Source: Dentipellis sp. KUC8613
Taxonomy: Eukaryota > Basidiomycota > Agaricomycetes > Russulales > Hericiaceae
Direction of reading: 5' to 3'
DNA: 52,111 bases
Assembly: GCA_002286715.1 (NCBI GenBank)
Contig: NSJX01000103.1
Span: 1 to 52,111 of the forward strand
The first letter of the stretch is position 1. Each line of letters starts with the position of its first letter. The notes under the pieces were generated by a model that did not search any database, was not told the DNA's origin, and saw only the letters and a list, made by a program, of their open reading frames with translations. Position numbers and translations under genes: made by a program. This document shows, in pieces, positions 22,621-34,641 of this stretch.

Positions 22621-25391
22621 TCAAGTCGTTGAGCGCCTCGTCACCTGCCTTCCCGCCAAAAACCTCTTCATCATACTTCCGATCCCTCCTCCCTCGCACT
22701 CGTCGCTCTCGAAACTTCTCTGTAAGGTCTCTTCACTTCGCCTGAACTGAAGCCCAGGGGTAGACACGTCCTGGCGATGTCGTCCATTATAATCAACGTC
22801 TCGAATCTCGCAAAGGGAAAAGCAAACGTACGCAGTTGTTCTCTGACCGCGCAGATTGCATGTCGCATATCGCCGTCGTCTTGCATGTGCCTGTGCATGC
22901 CGACACAGCACCCCCTCGGCTCTGTCGCGTGTTCCACAGCTGGAATGCAGTATCGTTCGCCGTGAATACGTCCGTGAGGACATGCCAGAACGACGCGTTC
23001 AGCGAGTCCGTTGGTCCGAGAGAACCAACGAGCGGGCCGTAAGAAGCACGCGCGGAGTAGTAAAGCTCCCAGGTTGCTATGATGCTTGTTTCAATTCGTC
23101 GACTAGGCTTTCGTGAACGAAGACACGTACGGTTTTCTTGGAACGTCGGACTGGAGATATTTGCTGATTCAAATCGTCAAGGTGAGCGTAGGCTAGCATG
23201 TGATATGAAGAATGCCTACTCATGAACACCTTCATGTCCATTACTTCGTACGTGTCCGGGTCGATATCATACAGCTTGAACGCCGGGTTGCCGCCTGCAG
23301 AGTCAAAGGTAAATACGCTGCGAGATAGAAGAAGGACATGGCATACTGGTAGGCGTAAGCGCAGGCCCGATGAACAGGATGCTGTCTGCGGTTTGTGCGT
23401 TCCTGTTGTCCCAGTCCGAATATGCGATTTCGAATTGGTCCTATGTGTATTTATCGATAATTACGACGCGCATCCTGCGTAGAGAAGTCATGCGTACTTT
23501 ATGGCTGTGCCCAAAGAACTGCGCCGCGATTGTGTCCTTGTACCTCTGCACTATCTGGTCGTAATAATTTGACTGCGATACCGTTTCATTCGGTCTCCTA
23601 CCAGAGAAGCACGGATGGACAGACCTGATCGTGGGCGGTATCCGCCTTGCCGGATGGGATGTGTCCGATGATCCAAGCGCGCTCGGAGCTGTCTTCGGCG
23701 ATCTGCAGTTGCTGAACCATGAAAGCGAAGAGACCATTTGGATCCGCACTGCAAGGAATCGTCAATTTGGTTAGATTCGCAGCGGAGAACTGAGGTACAT
23801 TTGTTCGTCCGTGTCATAGAGCCAGAAGCTGTTCGAACGAATCACAGTCAGTAGCCTTTTTACTTCGTGATAAAGACGCACTTTTGTTTATACCAGTACT
23901 GCGTGTTGACAGATATGATCCTGCATGGCTTTTATCTAATCGACACTTGGTCGAAACTTAAGGCTCCTTACCGTAAGTTCGTACCAGGCACTCTGACCGA
24001 ATAAGAACCCGACATATCATGTACTTCTGCGGCGGCAGTGTCATTTATCCAGACCTGTGGCAAGATATTGGTTCTTATCCGTCCAATGATTTGAACACAA
24101 GACGCACCTTCCAGCCAGAGCTTTGAACATCGAAAACGAATTGTGGGTCGAGTGTCGTATTCGTGATGTTTCGCGGAAAGCTATTGACGGGGACAGAGTC
24201 GCTGCGATCGCAAATTCACGATCAGTTTGATACGATGACTCACGAACCAATCGAAGCCTTACTGGTTTCCTGTTGCGGGGTTGTGAATATTGTGCGAACG
24301 TGCAGCCAAGCAATACAGGGAAAGAGCGTACCGATGGAGGGGAAAATAGGAAGACGAATCCCTTGCAGCATCTGCGTGTTCCATTCTTCTAGATCATTGG
24401 ATACCTCGCTGAAGCATGCGTCATTTCTGACTGTACGTCGTCTCAAGTACGCCTACTCACCTCTGGTTCACGAGCCATGTTGCCCCTGCATAGTGAACAG
24501 GTGTACTGTAAGTTCAAGAGAAGCAGACGTTCACGTCTACACACCTTCCACTACATCTCCTGTGAAGATCGAAAACATTGCATTTGCACCAATATCCTCA
24601 ACGGCCTGCACTAGGCTTGCCGCGAGTGTGGACGGGCTGTCGCACTTCGAGTTACCGAATGGACCAGCCTGGTCTGATGTTGCTGAAGTACCGCTGCCAT
24701 CTGCGAAGTCACGGCAGCAGATCGGCTTGGTGCAGTTCGCGTTAGATCCGACCTATGGCGGAAGCCGTCAAGAGAAATGGGCCGGGAACCAGACCCGGGG
24801 CCACGTACGGTATACTCTCTGTCGATATGCACGTCCGAAAGGTGCACAACTTGGAAGGGTGTGCGACCTTTCGAAACGATACGCGTGGAGTTTGTGGGTG
24901 CGGCGCGAGGGAAGGGTACCGTGAACGGTGTAACAGGCGGAGGCTATTCTTCGTTAGACATTGCGATTCTAATATTGAGAAATAACACACCTGACAGAGT
25001 CCAAAAACGGCGTCACAGAATTTGGTCGCCGTTGTGCCTCCGATGGTAAACTGCCTCAGCGAATGAGCAAGAATGAGCCCGCTGCGCTGCATTTCGCCTG
25101 CACAGACGTCGTCGTCCGCGAGCTAGTATGGGTTAGTGGCAGCACCAGACTAATCGAATGGAAGTTAATTACATTAAGGGCCTGGCAAACGTCGGTGATT
25201 GTACCAGTGAAGGCGTCGTTACCAAGATGTGCAAGTGTTTGGAAGACCGGAAGGACAACCGCATGGCACGACGCACAGTCAGTCGCATTGGTTAAAGCCG
25301 CGATGACATCGTCAAAGATATCCCCCCTCACACAACGCGCGAAGCTAAAGAGGGTCAGCGCAAGACTCAAGAGGTTTCCGAGTAACATCAT
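22621..25391 (-). CDS. Acid sphingomyelinase, tandem copy B
   Basis: Secreted Zn-dependent phosphodiesterase that splits sphingomyelin-type lipids to ceramide and a phospho-headgroup. The order is: signal peptide (hydrophobic LLGNLLSLALTLFSFA), saposin-B domain with paired cysteines (exon 1 end and exon 2, 25122-24991), then a calcineurin-like phosphatase domain with HLSDVHID, FTGDVVE, GNHD, GHIPSGK and FFGHSH. The GNHD motif is assembled from three exons, the middle one only 7 nt (24269-24263). The C-terminus has GTCKTTAICDMQSARSE and DVSTPGLQFRRSE, and ends at 22621. Junctions match copy A wherever checked (exon 1 25391-25173, phase 0; exon 2 the same 132 nt). I found no frame break. It lies 388 bp downstream of copy A. 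Confidence 0.92.
24263..24269 (-). other. 7-nt micro-exon, sphingomyelinase B
   Basis: Minus-strand exon GAAACCA is flanked by CAACAG at its 5' side and GTAAGG at its 3' side. It joins ATC G / GA AAC CA / C GAC to give Ile-Gly-Asn-His-Asp, the metal-binding GNHD motif. Without it the frame and a catalytic motif are lost. The same exon length and phase occur in copy A at 27405-27411. Confidence 0.9.
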
Positions 25392-25779
25392 TCAAAGTGG
25401 CGGTAATGCATCACAAGGACGTACAGCCCTTATGTATTCGCGCGTATAAACGGACCCGGCGCATGTGAGCATCCTTTACGCACGTTTGCATCAGAGAAGC
25501 TTGTCTTCTTCTCCCGGAGGCCGTGAAGAAGTCAACGTCCATATGCTACCAGGGGCATTCGATCTCGACCATGAGAACACCGCGACTATGAATGTGGACA
25601 ATGGGTGCTGTCCCATGTAAATAAGGCCTCAGAAGGCGTAAGTCGATCTGTGCGCACACGTGCAGCGAGGACGATAAATATTCTTTTCTCAGTGAAGAAC
25701 ATGCTCTAACCCACGGATAAACTATCTCTGTGTAGTCGTCAATATTGGTGCAATGAAGGACCGGGGATGACATACGTTC

Positions 25780-28521
25780 TCAGAGGGTTCGCTGAGCGAG
25801 GAAGGCCTTCAGCATGTTACTAATCTGGCCTCCTTCACATTCAAGCCCGTCAGGTAGTCCTATCGCCGCGGTCTCAGACCTCTTCAAAGACACTCCCGGA
25901 GTTGAAAGATCCTACAGATAATTCGAGCATTAGTCGGACTAATTTGATTGTAGGTGGGGTCACATACACAGTTGCTTTCAGATCTAGCAGACTGCATGTC
26001 GCATATCGCCGTCATTTTACAGTCGCCCGTGCAAGCACCAACGTCTACCCCTCGACTTTGCCGGGCGTTCCACAGGTCGAAGGCGGAGCTATTCTGCGCG
26101 AATACCTCCGTGAGCCTGTGCCAGAAAGAAGCGTCAAGCGTATCTGTAGGACTCAAAGCCTGCACCAAAGGGCCATAGGACTCGCGGGCGGAGTAATAAA
26201 GCTCCCAAGTAGCTACACCGCGTCTTAGCGATTGAATCGAAGGGAGGCGCAAGGGTGGACTGACGCTGATCTTGGAAGCCAGGGTCCGAGATGTTTGCTG
26301 ATCAACTTCAGTAGCTATCATCATACGAACGCGAGTGTAAGACCACTTACTGATGAACGCCTTCATGTCCATAACCTCGTAGGTGTCAGGGTCAACATCA
26401 TAAAGCTTGAATGCTGGGTTGCCACCTTGAAATTAACTGCTGGTTGAGTGTCACAAATTGTAGCAATAAGCGACATCTACACCGACTTTGAGGAGTTAAG
26501 GCAGGGCCGATAAATAAGATGCTATCCGCCGTTGCTGCTGTCCTGTTGTTCCAGTCCGAGTACGCTATCTCAAATTGATCCTTGGAGAGTGTCAATGGAC
26601 GGTCATGGACTCTGACACACAACAGTCACCTTATGACTATGACCAAAGAACTGTGCTGCGATGGTGTTCTTGTACCGTTGTACGATCTGGTCGTAATAAT
26701 TCGACTACTCATTCGGTCAGCTACCATTCACTGTGTAAGGACAGAAACGAACCTGATCGTGCGCCGTATCAGCTTTCCCCGATGGTATGTGCCCTATGAT
26801 CCAAACCAGTTGTGACGAGTCCTCGGCGAGTTGTAGCTGTTCCACCATGAATGCAAGCAAGCCATTTGGGTCGGCACTTCGAAGTGCATATGTGTAAAAG
26901 GTCCGAACAACGATACCAAATCTGACTCACATCTGCTCGTCACGATCATAGAGCCAGAAGCTATACCAAGCCGACATTAGCATAAAACGCCAATAGCGCA
27001 AAGCCTGATCTTACTTCTGCTTATACCAGTACTGAGTGTTGACAGAAAGGATGCTGCGAGGCGACGTCAGGAATTAGTGGCTCACAGAAAGAGCAACTCT
27101 TGGCACGATCATACCGAAGATTTGTCCCAGGCACCTGAACGCTGTAGGATCCAGACATATCGTGAACCTCTCCCGCGGCTTGACCACCGATCCAAGGCTA
27201 CGGAATTAAATCAGTACGAAATACGGAGCGTCGTGTCTGGGTGAGATAGTCCGACCTTCCACCCGGTGGTTTCGATATCGAACACCCACTGCGAATTGTC
27301 AGGCGTGGGGGTGACATCGCGAGAGAACGCGTTGACAGGAGCTGTGTCACTGATCATAATTCGAATCATCGCTTGAAAACGACTGTGAGCACGAATGCGC
27401 GTACTGGTTCCCTGTGTATAATCTGATTCATCGCTGATAAAATAGTAAAATATGAGACAAGAAATACCGATTGCTGGATATACTGCAGTTCTTAAATTCT
27501 GGAGCATTTCTAAATTCCATGCTTCCAGGTCAACGGTTACCTCGCTGATCACTATCATCAGTGTGCATAACGAAAGAGGCTACCGTCACGGACGATTTGT
27601 TTACAAGCCAAGTATCTCCTGCAACACAAGAAGTCAATATAGACATGCTGAGCCCGAGAGTATACTCACGCTCAACAACATCGCCGGTCAAAATTGTAAA
27701 CGAAGCGCCAGGCGCGATCGTGTCTACGGCGCGTAGAAGGCTTTCTGCAAGATCGACGGGGCTGTCACAACGCGCATTACCGAACGGACCGGCTGGTTCA
27801 GTCGTGTTCCCAGAAGAGCTAGACGTAGTGCGACAGCAGATGCTCTCCCCGCAATTTGCTTCTGCTCCAACCTGAGACCATATAATCGCCTTTAGCGCTA
27901 CCAAAAAAAATAACCAGATCACGCACTGTGTATTTTCGGTCAATATGGACGTCCGAAAGGTGTACGACCTGGAAAGTAGGGCGTCCTTTGGAAGTAAACT
28001 TCTTCGGATTAGAAGATGCCGGGCGCGGAAAGGTCACATTAAACGGGGTGACCGGAGGGGGCTTTGGTTGTCTATGTAGTCAGCTTCGTCCTCGAGCACA
28101 TAGATATTCGAAATGGCCACCAACCTGGCATAACCCAAAGACAGCGTCGCAGAACTTCGTTGCAGTCGTACCGTTGACCGTAAAGCCGCGAAGGGAGTGC
28201 GCCAAGACAGGCCCAGAGCGCTGCATCTCCCCCGCGCAAACGGCATCGTCTGCGAGCTTTGAGAAGATGAGGATACCTGGAAATTGTACCACGGAAATCG
28301 GTTCGCACCTGGAGAGCTTCGCACACTGCCGTCATGGTCTGCACAAATGCGTCATCGCCCTCGCGAGACAGGGTCTGGAGAGGAGGAAGCACCGTTGCAT
28401 GGCAGGAGGTGCAATCAGTGGCCGTGGTAAGGGCAGAGATAATGTCATCGAACAGGTCAGCTCGGACGGAAAGCAAGCCCGAAAGTAGAATGAGTACTGC
28501 GGGAAAGGCTGTGAGTATCAT
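25780..28521 (-). CDS. Acid sphingomyelinase, tandem copy A
   Basis: Paralogue of the gene at 22621-25391, same strand. I trace 18 exons: 28521-28309, 28256-28125, 28061-27927, 27871-27670, 27618-27594, 27544-27468, 27411-27405, 27349-27256, 27197-27115, 27053-27015, 26960-26931, 26876-26753, 26704-26630, 26580-26487, 26425-26351, 26297-26265, 26212-25968, 25911-25780. They sum to 1815 nt, 604 aa. Signal peptide 1-about 21; saposin-B domain about 25-115; metallophosphatase with SDVH (about 151), TGDVVE (about 222), GNHD (262-265), GHIP (about 375) and GHSH (about 408). Putative Zn ligands are all present. Three introns need GTCCGT, GTCGGT and GTCAGT donors to match copy B, an uncommon cluster of +3 C donors. 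The enzyme is probably extracellular or vacuolar. Confidence 0.94.
27405..27411 (-). other. 7-nt micro-exon, sphingomyelinase A
   Basis: Minus-strand exon GGAACCA lies between TACACAG (acceptor side) and GTACGC (donor side). It joins ATC G / GG AAC CA / T GAC, giving the catalytic Gly-Asn-His-Asp. Length and phase are identical to copy B at 24263-24269. Confidence 0.9.
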
Positions 28522-28565
28522 CTGAACGAGAAAGAACGCGGGAGTATGGACGGCCGTCCAAATAC

Positions 28566-28573
28566 TATATATA
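28566..28573 (-). promoter_or_regulatory. TATA box of sphingomyelinase A
   Basis: TATATATA on the minus strand lies about 45 nt upstream of the start codon at 28521. This supports that ATG, which also begins the signal peptide, over an in-frame ATG at 28599 that lies upstream of the TATA box. Confidence 0.6.
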
Positions 28574-29075
28574 TGTGTGCTCAATGGAGGGACGCGCACG
28601 TTCGGTCAGAGGTCGTGTTCTGTGCCGGCATCGAAGTCGACGCCGAGGTTCACGGGTGCAGTGCCTTCGATCCCATGAGAGATAGTCTCTGAAAGTAGGT
28701 AGACTACGACTGCATGTGACTTATTCACTGTAGTCGCTCTCGTAGCAAAGGAGGGAGCAGACGCAAATAGGGTAGTGTCACTGTTTCAGATTGCCCGATT
28801 CTGAGTGGCCAGCCCACAAAGCAATAGAAATGCACCGAAGGGCTCACCAAAGCGCGGAATACCTATACAAAACAGCCATACATGTCAGTAGGGATAGATA
28901 ACTCACTATCAGTCTATTGCAACATCTGAAGCATGCGTGTATTCATGCCCAGATGATTGATATCCGCGAAGTATCCTTGAATTATATGACATTACATCTT
29001 GCTGCCTAATTCCATGCACAAACATGAGTGGTATTTGTAATGCACCGGTATCATCCTACTGCAGGTATATCCCAA
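28574..29075. other. Intergenic, sphingomyelinase A upstream
   Basis: About 0.5 kb between the sphingomyelinase A promoter and the stop of the LRR gene, both on the minus strand. I see no gene or repeat in it. Confidence 0.5.
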
Positions 29076-31815
29076 TCACGCCAGCCGGCCCCGAAGCCAG
29101 GCGAGCAGCCCTTTCGTCCCCTCTCGTTCCCAGACCCTCCGCGCAGGGATGCGGAAACTAAATGCCCAAAACCGTGAATAAGCGGAAACTTTAAAGGAGA
29201 CATCACGTACAGATTACCCTCGACCAAGAAAACTTCCAACGGCAACAGACCCAGCTCTCCGGCCAACGCTTCCACCGCGTTGTCTCTCACATCCAGCTCC
29301 TCCAATGTCCATCGAGCCTTATCACCCGAGCCATCAACGAACAGCTCCTTCGCAAGACCCACAAAGCCATCCAAGTTCGCGAGCTTGTTGCCGCGCAGAC
29401 GGAGATGCCTGAGGCCCGCACGGCCGGGCGCAGAAAGCACGAGCGACGAAATGGTGGTAGACGTCAGTGGCGCGGACGATACAAGGTTGTACGACAGGTC
29501 GAGCGTGCGCAGACTTGGAAAGAGGCACGCGAGTGTGCCGAGCAGGTCGTCGCGCTTCTTATCCTCGCCGATCGCAAGGGGCACCTCGTCGCCGAAGTTG
29601 CAGCCCTCAAGAGAGAGCTCCTCCAGGTGCGGCAAGAATGGCCCGTCCGTCTCGGGTAGCGTGAACGAGGCGTCCGCGCGCCGGCCTTTCACATCCAGTA
29701 CGCGCAGTGTGTCGGCAAAAGGCTGCGAGACGATGAGCGAGAGCGGAAGTGCCGCGGTGGGCAACGTCAAGTCCGTGTCAACCGAGCCCGAAGAAGGGCT
29801 AGACGCGAGGGAGAACCCGCGCCCATGGCCGAAAGCATTACGGTTGGGTGGAACGAGCGGGGGCAGAGTCAACGCATGGTTCCGGTCGTCCCAATACTTC
29901 CCTTTCAGCAACGAACTAGCCGAGCCCTCGCTACTCAACGACGTCGACGACGCAGAAGACGACTGCTGAGCCGCAAGCGCCCTCGCGCGCCGCCGGCCAC
30001 CCTCAGTCAGCAGCCCCTGCTCTGCCTCGATCTCCCACTGCTCCTTCACGACTGGCTGCCCAACCGGCTGCGTCTTCACCTTTGGTTCTTCCTTCCGGGG
30101 AGTGCTGACGGAGCTGGTACTAGGCACCGACGGCAGCGGAAGCGGTGGAGATTCAGGCTGGGCTTGCGCGGCCGCACGCAAGTTGCCCGCGCTGCGCATG
30201 GCGCGGAGCTGCGCGCGCCGATCCGCCTCGACCTCCCAGGCCTCGCGGACGACCTTCTTGCCGATGACGATCTTGACAGTCTTAGTGACGTCCTCGGCTG
30301 GGGAGAGTCGGGACGGCGTCGACGTGCCGAAGCTGTCTGCGGTCGCGTCAAAGTCGAGCTCACGCGAGAGTCCGGAAAGCGCTTTGACGACGGCATCGCG
30401 TGTGACCTGTGTCTCCTCGAGATCGAGGAACTTGAGTTTGCTGAACGGCTCGGAGGCAGAGGCGAGGACGTCGGAGGGGAACGCGCGGTCATCGAGGTCG
30501 GCGCTTTTCATGCGCACTTGTTCCAATTTCGGGAGCTTCGCGAGGGCGGAAAATAGCTTAGCGACGGAGGAGCCAGACCCGCTCGTCACCGGACAATCCG
30601 AGAGATCGAGCTTAGTGAGGCTCTGGGGAAGCGCGTCGACGTCGATCGCAGCCGCGGTGATCTTGTTGTGCGACGCGTTCAAAGACGTGAGGCGCGGGAG
30701 CGGGGTATCGGCCCTGACGACGGCGGGAGTGAAGAAGTCGTCCGTCCGATATCGCGAGCGTGAATGGGCGTCGTCAGCAAATGGAGCATTGAAAGGTAGT
30801 GCGGTGAGTGCGTTGTGAGAGATATCGATGGTCAAGAGGGCAGGCAGCGCGAAGAAAAAGGTAGGGAAAGATGTGAGTTGGTTGTGCGAGAGGTCGAGGG
30901 CGGTGAGATGGGTAAGGTCAGCGAATGTTTCCGGGAGCTTTGTGAGGCGGTTGTTGTGCAACTAGACGCGAGCGTGAGCATTGGCACAGAACAGACAAGC
31001 AGGAGGGCGTACATCGATCGTTTTGAGAGAGCCAAAGAGCGAAATTTCTGGCTGTATCTCCACGATCTCGTTGCTCCATGCTTTCAATGTCTCGAGGTCC
31101 CTTTGCTCGAACCAAGACGGCGCCGACGCGCCATTCGCGGGTTTCTTACGGCCGCCTTCGGGAAGCGGCGGCTCCTCCGGCACGAGCCGCAGCTTTTCGG
31201 GTTTCACGCCGAGATGGATCTCAAAGAGCGCAGACGGGAGACAGACGAGCGACCTGGACGAGAGGTTGATGTTGCCTTGAAGCCCAACCTTCAGAATCAG
31301 TCGTCTCGGAGACGGTGGGCGATAGGCGGGCGGGAGTACAGATGCTCACCTGAGTTTTGCGCGCGCTCGATGGTCTCACGAATTGACCAGCGACCCATGT
31401 CGAGGTCGAGCCCGTCATCCTGGGACGCGAGGCTGAATGGGTCGGCGTTCTCCAACCCGGACCACGCGTCCCCGTCCTTGGACGGACTCCCTCTCCCTGC
31501 AAGCGCTTTCTTTGCCTCTGCTCTTTTCAGCGCGATTGCCTCTTTGATGCTGAGAGCGTTCTTTGAAGGACTCGGGGGTACGGGGTCATCTGGCTTTCTG
31601 TGGGTAGACGCCTTTGGAGTGGACTTTGTCCTCAATCGAGTAGGGTTAGAGGACGATGGCGTTGGCGAGACTTGGAGATGGCGCGATGTGGGGAAGGCAG
31701 GGGATGGGGATTTACTGCGGATACGAGAGGCCGAGCTCGGTGGAGCGAGCCGCGAGGTCGAAGGCGACGCAGTAGGTTTGCTGGTTGAACGAGTAGGCTG
31801 GGGAAGCCGAGACAT
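29076..31815 (-). CDS. Leucine-rich repeat protein
   Basis: A cytoplasmic-type LRR protein of 853 aa in four exons (31815-31350, 31275-31013, 30961-29211, 29157-29076). Residues 1-about 150 are Ser/Pro/Lys-rich and disordered. NINLSSRSLVCLPSALFEIH begins the structured part. Tandem LRRs follow (LHNNRLTKLPETFADL, LTALDLSHNQLTSFP, LLTIDISHNALTALP, LTSLNASHNKI). A charged linker with VVREAWEVEADRRAQ and VVKEQWEIEAEQG follows. A second LRR block contains LRTLDLSYNLV, LRHLRLRGNKL and LEELDVRDNAVEAL. The end is VEGNLFRIPARRVWEREGTKGLLAWL, which requires splicing at 29211/29157. It resembles LRRC40-like fungal proteins of unknown role. There is no signal peptide or membrane segment. Confidence 0.85.
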
Positions 31816-32171
31816 GAGGAGTTTTGGTGAGGAAGGAGGAAGAGAAGAAGGTAAAAACGTATCAAATCGTGATTTGAGGGAAGAACAACTTGTAAAAGGT
31901 CAAGCTTGGTGAAAGAAACATTGAATGAGCGTGCCGCAAATGTTCCCACGGTCAAGTCCTATTGCACACTTGCAGAGATGTTAATATTCTCAAAGTCGAA
32001 GCTGGTTTGAATTTGATGGCCCGAGGTTTTGTCGGAGCAAGGCCTTTCAAGTAGGTGGAAACCGCATCGGCGAAAAAGGACATGATAAAAAGAATGATGT
32101 AGGGATTACATGGATATCGAGGCGGTGCGTCAATGCATAGGGTCTACTTTACTTGGAAGACACAAGTGTGT
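31816..32171. other. Intergenic, LRR gene promoter side
   Basis: 356 bp between the LRR gene start and the deaminase stop, both on the minus strand. It is AT-richer than the flanks. No gene is seen. Confidence 0.5.
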
Positions 32172-33506
32172 TCAATTAGACTCTCCTCTGTGCCCGTTAA
32201 CGCCGTTGAGGTACGGCCCATCAGGAAGATCAAGCTCCGCGTGCGCTCTCTCGACTTCCTCCTGGACACGTTCAATGGACTTGAAGTACTTGACAGTCTT
32301 GACGCGCAATTCTGAGGATACGTCAGCCCCTAATCCCGCACAGAACGTACCGTGGTCGAAGGCACTTACCAGCCGTCGCATCTTCGTCTGCGACAATCAA
32401 CGCCCAAGGATGCTGCTGCAACGCTGAGAGGGTCCAGAGGTGATTGATTCCTTCCTCTGCAGATGTCCTGGTAAGTGATATACTCTACAGCACCGAAGAA
32501 CGCCCTTACCTATAGCCTTACTCAGAGCCACACTCTTCCTCTGGCCAGTGACGATGACGACGACCTCGCGCGCGTCAAGCACTGTGGCGACGCCGACAGT
32601 CAGGGCCATGCGCGGGACTGCCGATATATCGTTGTTGAAGAAGCGCGCGTTCGCGAGGATCGTGTCATATGCCAGGGTCTTAATTCGCGTGCGCGAGTTG
32701 AGGGACGAGCCTTTGCTCTGTCATCAGCAAAGGCTGCCATGCTGAAGATGCACGGTCGGGTGAGAATGCATACCCGGCTCGTTGAACGCGATATGCCCGT
32801 CCTCTCCAATTCCGCCCAGGAACAGCTCGATGCCGCCATACGACTTGATCTTCTCCTCGTACTTCTTGCACTCGTTGATCAGGTGCACCGCGTTCCCGTT
32901 GAGGATGTTCACCTGCTCCGGCGGTATGTCGACTGTGAAACGCCCGGAGATACGCCGGGGCGCGTGGGTCAGAACCTGCAGCCGGCGCGCTGCGATTGTG
33001 CGGAGGGCAGACACGCACTGTGCGAGAAGAACTCTCGGAACATGAAGGTGTGGTAGGACTCGGGATGGTCCTGCGGCAGCCCGACATACTCGTCCATGTT
33101 GAACGTGACAACATTCTTGAACCTGTAGAACGTCAGTTCCTCGTTGTGCATAACGATAAGTGTCTACACTGACGAGAGTTTGCCCTCCTTGACCAGTTGA
33201 ATGAGATGCTTGTAAGTCGGAATTGGCGACGAGCCTGTCGGAAGGCCGAGGACGAACGGCCGCTCAGGAGTAGGCTTGAAGTCGTGAATGCTTTGCAGAT
33301 GCATCAGAATTCCTCATCCGCCAACGCCTCGCTTGCGGTGGTGTGGTTCGACTCACCGCTTCGCGATATAGTTGCCTATGTATTCACCTACATCAGTCTT
33401 ATCGTCGCGGATGATCAGGCCTGTAGGGGTACGTTCGTAAGCGTATGTCAGCGTTAAACGCTTATGCGAAGGATAGAACTCAAAAGTTGTGGGCGAACGT
33501 ACGCAT
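32172..33506 (-). CDS. nagB: Glucosamine-6-phosphate deaminase
   Basis: Converts glucosamine 6-phosphate to fructose 6-phosphate and ammonia, the entry of amino sugars from chitin into glycolysis. Eight exons (33506-33503, 33420-33357, 33290-33174, 33122-33019, 32932-32774, 32710-32510, 32456-32370, 32311-32172) give 291 aa, somewhat longer than the 266-aa E. coli enzyme. Known catalytic positions are kept in register: Asp72 in FNMDEY, and Asp141, His143 and Glu148 in [28 protein letters not shown] is the phosphate-binding loop. The first coding exon is only 4 nt (ATGC); splicing gives [17 protein letters not shown], the expected family N-terminus. The symbol follows the bacterial orthologue; fungal names vary. 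Confidence 0.95.
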
Positions 33507-34059
33507 AACGGATAGGCAAAACGGTATCTGGCTCGGAAGGTCTGAAGGGGAAGGAAGGGAAGAGCGCAGTCGTAGATGCCAGTCGATGTGCCCTTTCAAG
33601 CATTTTGTAAGGAGGAACGTCAGTCGAGAGTGTTCCGGGACGAGATGACAACTTGTCCCGCTGCGGGCCGACCCCGCGATCTAATCGCTCCCCTATATCC
33701 AGTCTTCGCCATATGGACCGACGCCTTCTTCCGAGGCACGTTCGCACTCATCGACGTGGCTCCCAAAGTGCGAAACAGCCTCAGCCAATGGCAATCAGAG
33801 CTGATGGAACATGGCAGACGGTAATGCGCCCGAGCGAAGTGCGGCGGTGCGGCGGAGATGATGAGAAGCAAGTGAAAAAAATCATAGCATAGTCGTCGTG
33901 CATGCTTCATACTACACTTTTAAGGAAGATAGCGATAGCGTCAGCCTGGGGTCAATCCATAACCATACCGTCTAGTAGCCCCCTACCCGGCCTGCTCTCT
34001 GCTAAGCGCGGAGCCCCGAGACCGCCGACCATCGCAGACATAGCCATGCCGCGGGATGC
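33507..34059. other. Intergenic, deaminase promoter and eS10 3' end
   Basis: About 0.55 kb between two minus-strand genes. Open frames here are not convincing. No repeat or RNA gene is seen. Confidence 0.5.
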
Positions 34060-34641
34060 TTACTCCCGGGGAGCACCGCGACCAACGCCGGCGAACTGGG
34101 GCCTGTACTCGCCGGGCGCACCCTCCTTCTTCCCGCCATCATCCCTCCTGCGGTAGTCATCGCGGTCACCTCTCGGTGCGCGGTAGGCACCGTCGCCACC
34201 ACCGGGGCGAACCTGGGCGGGGCGGGCGCGAACGGGCTTGCGGTGCGTCTCGGGGACGACCTCAGAGGGGAGGTGCAACCTATGCAAAGTTGAACATTAC
34301 GCGTGAGACGAGCGCATGAGATACGGATTGGCCATAGACGCACCATTCACGGAGGTACTCAACGCCCTCGGGGGTGAGGGTGTAATAGTACCACTGCCAC
34401 GAGAACTGAGTCTTGACGTAGCCCTTGGAGGTCAGGGACTGAAGGCCCTTGATGACCTCGAGGTTGGGGATGTCGAGCTCCTCGTGCTTAGGCGCGTTGA
34501 AGTCCTTTTTGGCGACCATCACACCCTCTGCATGGTTCAAGCGTTAGGATACCGAACCCAGAGATATGTAGTAGGCGTGTAAAGCGCACCCTTGAAGAGG
34601 TTTTCGTAGATGATGCGCCTGTTCTGCTTGGAGATGATCAT
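34060..34641 (-). CDS. RPS10: 40S ribosomal protein eS10
   Basis: Component of the small ribosomal subunit near the mRNA entry side. Three exons (34641-34590, 34527-34344, 34279-34060) give 151 aa. The N-terminus [20 protein letters not shown] and the core [20 protein letters not shown] and [20 protein letters not shown] match fungal eS10 (plectin/S10 domain, about 3-95). The C-terminal tail is rich in Arg, Gly and Pro ([22 protein letters not shown]), as in the family. The start codon is fixed by the conserved MIISKQNRR. An upstream in-frame ATG at 34746 lies in the leader. Confidence 0.97.

Noticed and set aside
29051..29210. LRR gene ending at 29051 by reading straight on
   Set aside because: Reading through loses the conserved C-terminus. 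Splicing 29211 to 29157 gives VEGNLFRIPARRVWEREG and a stop at 29076, a better fit.
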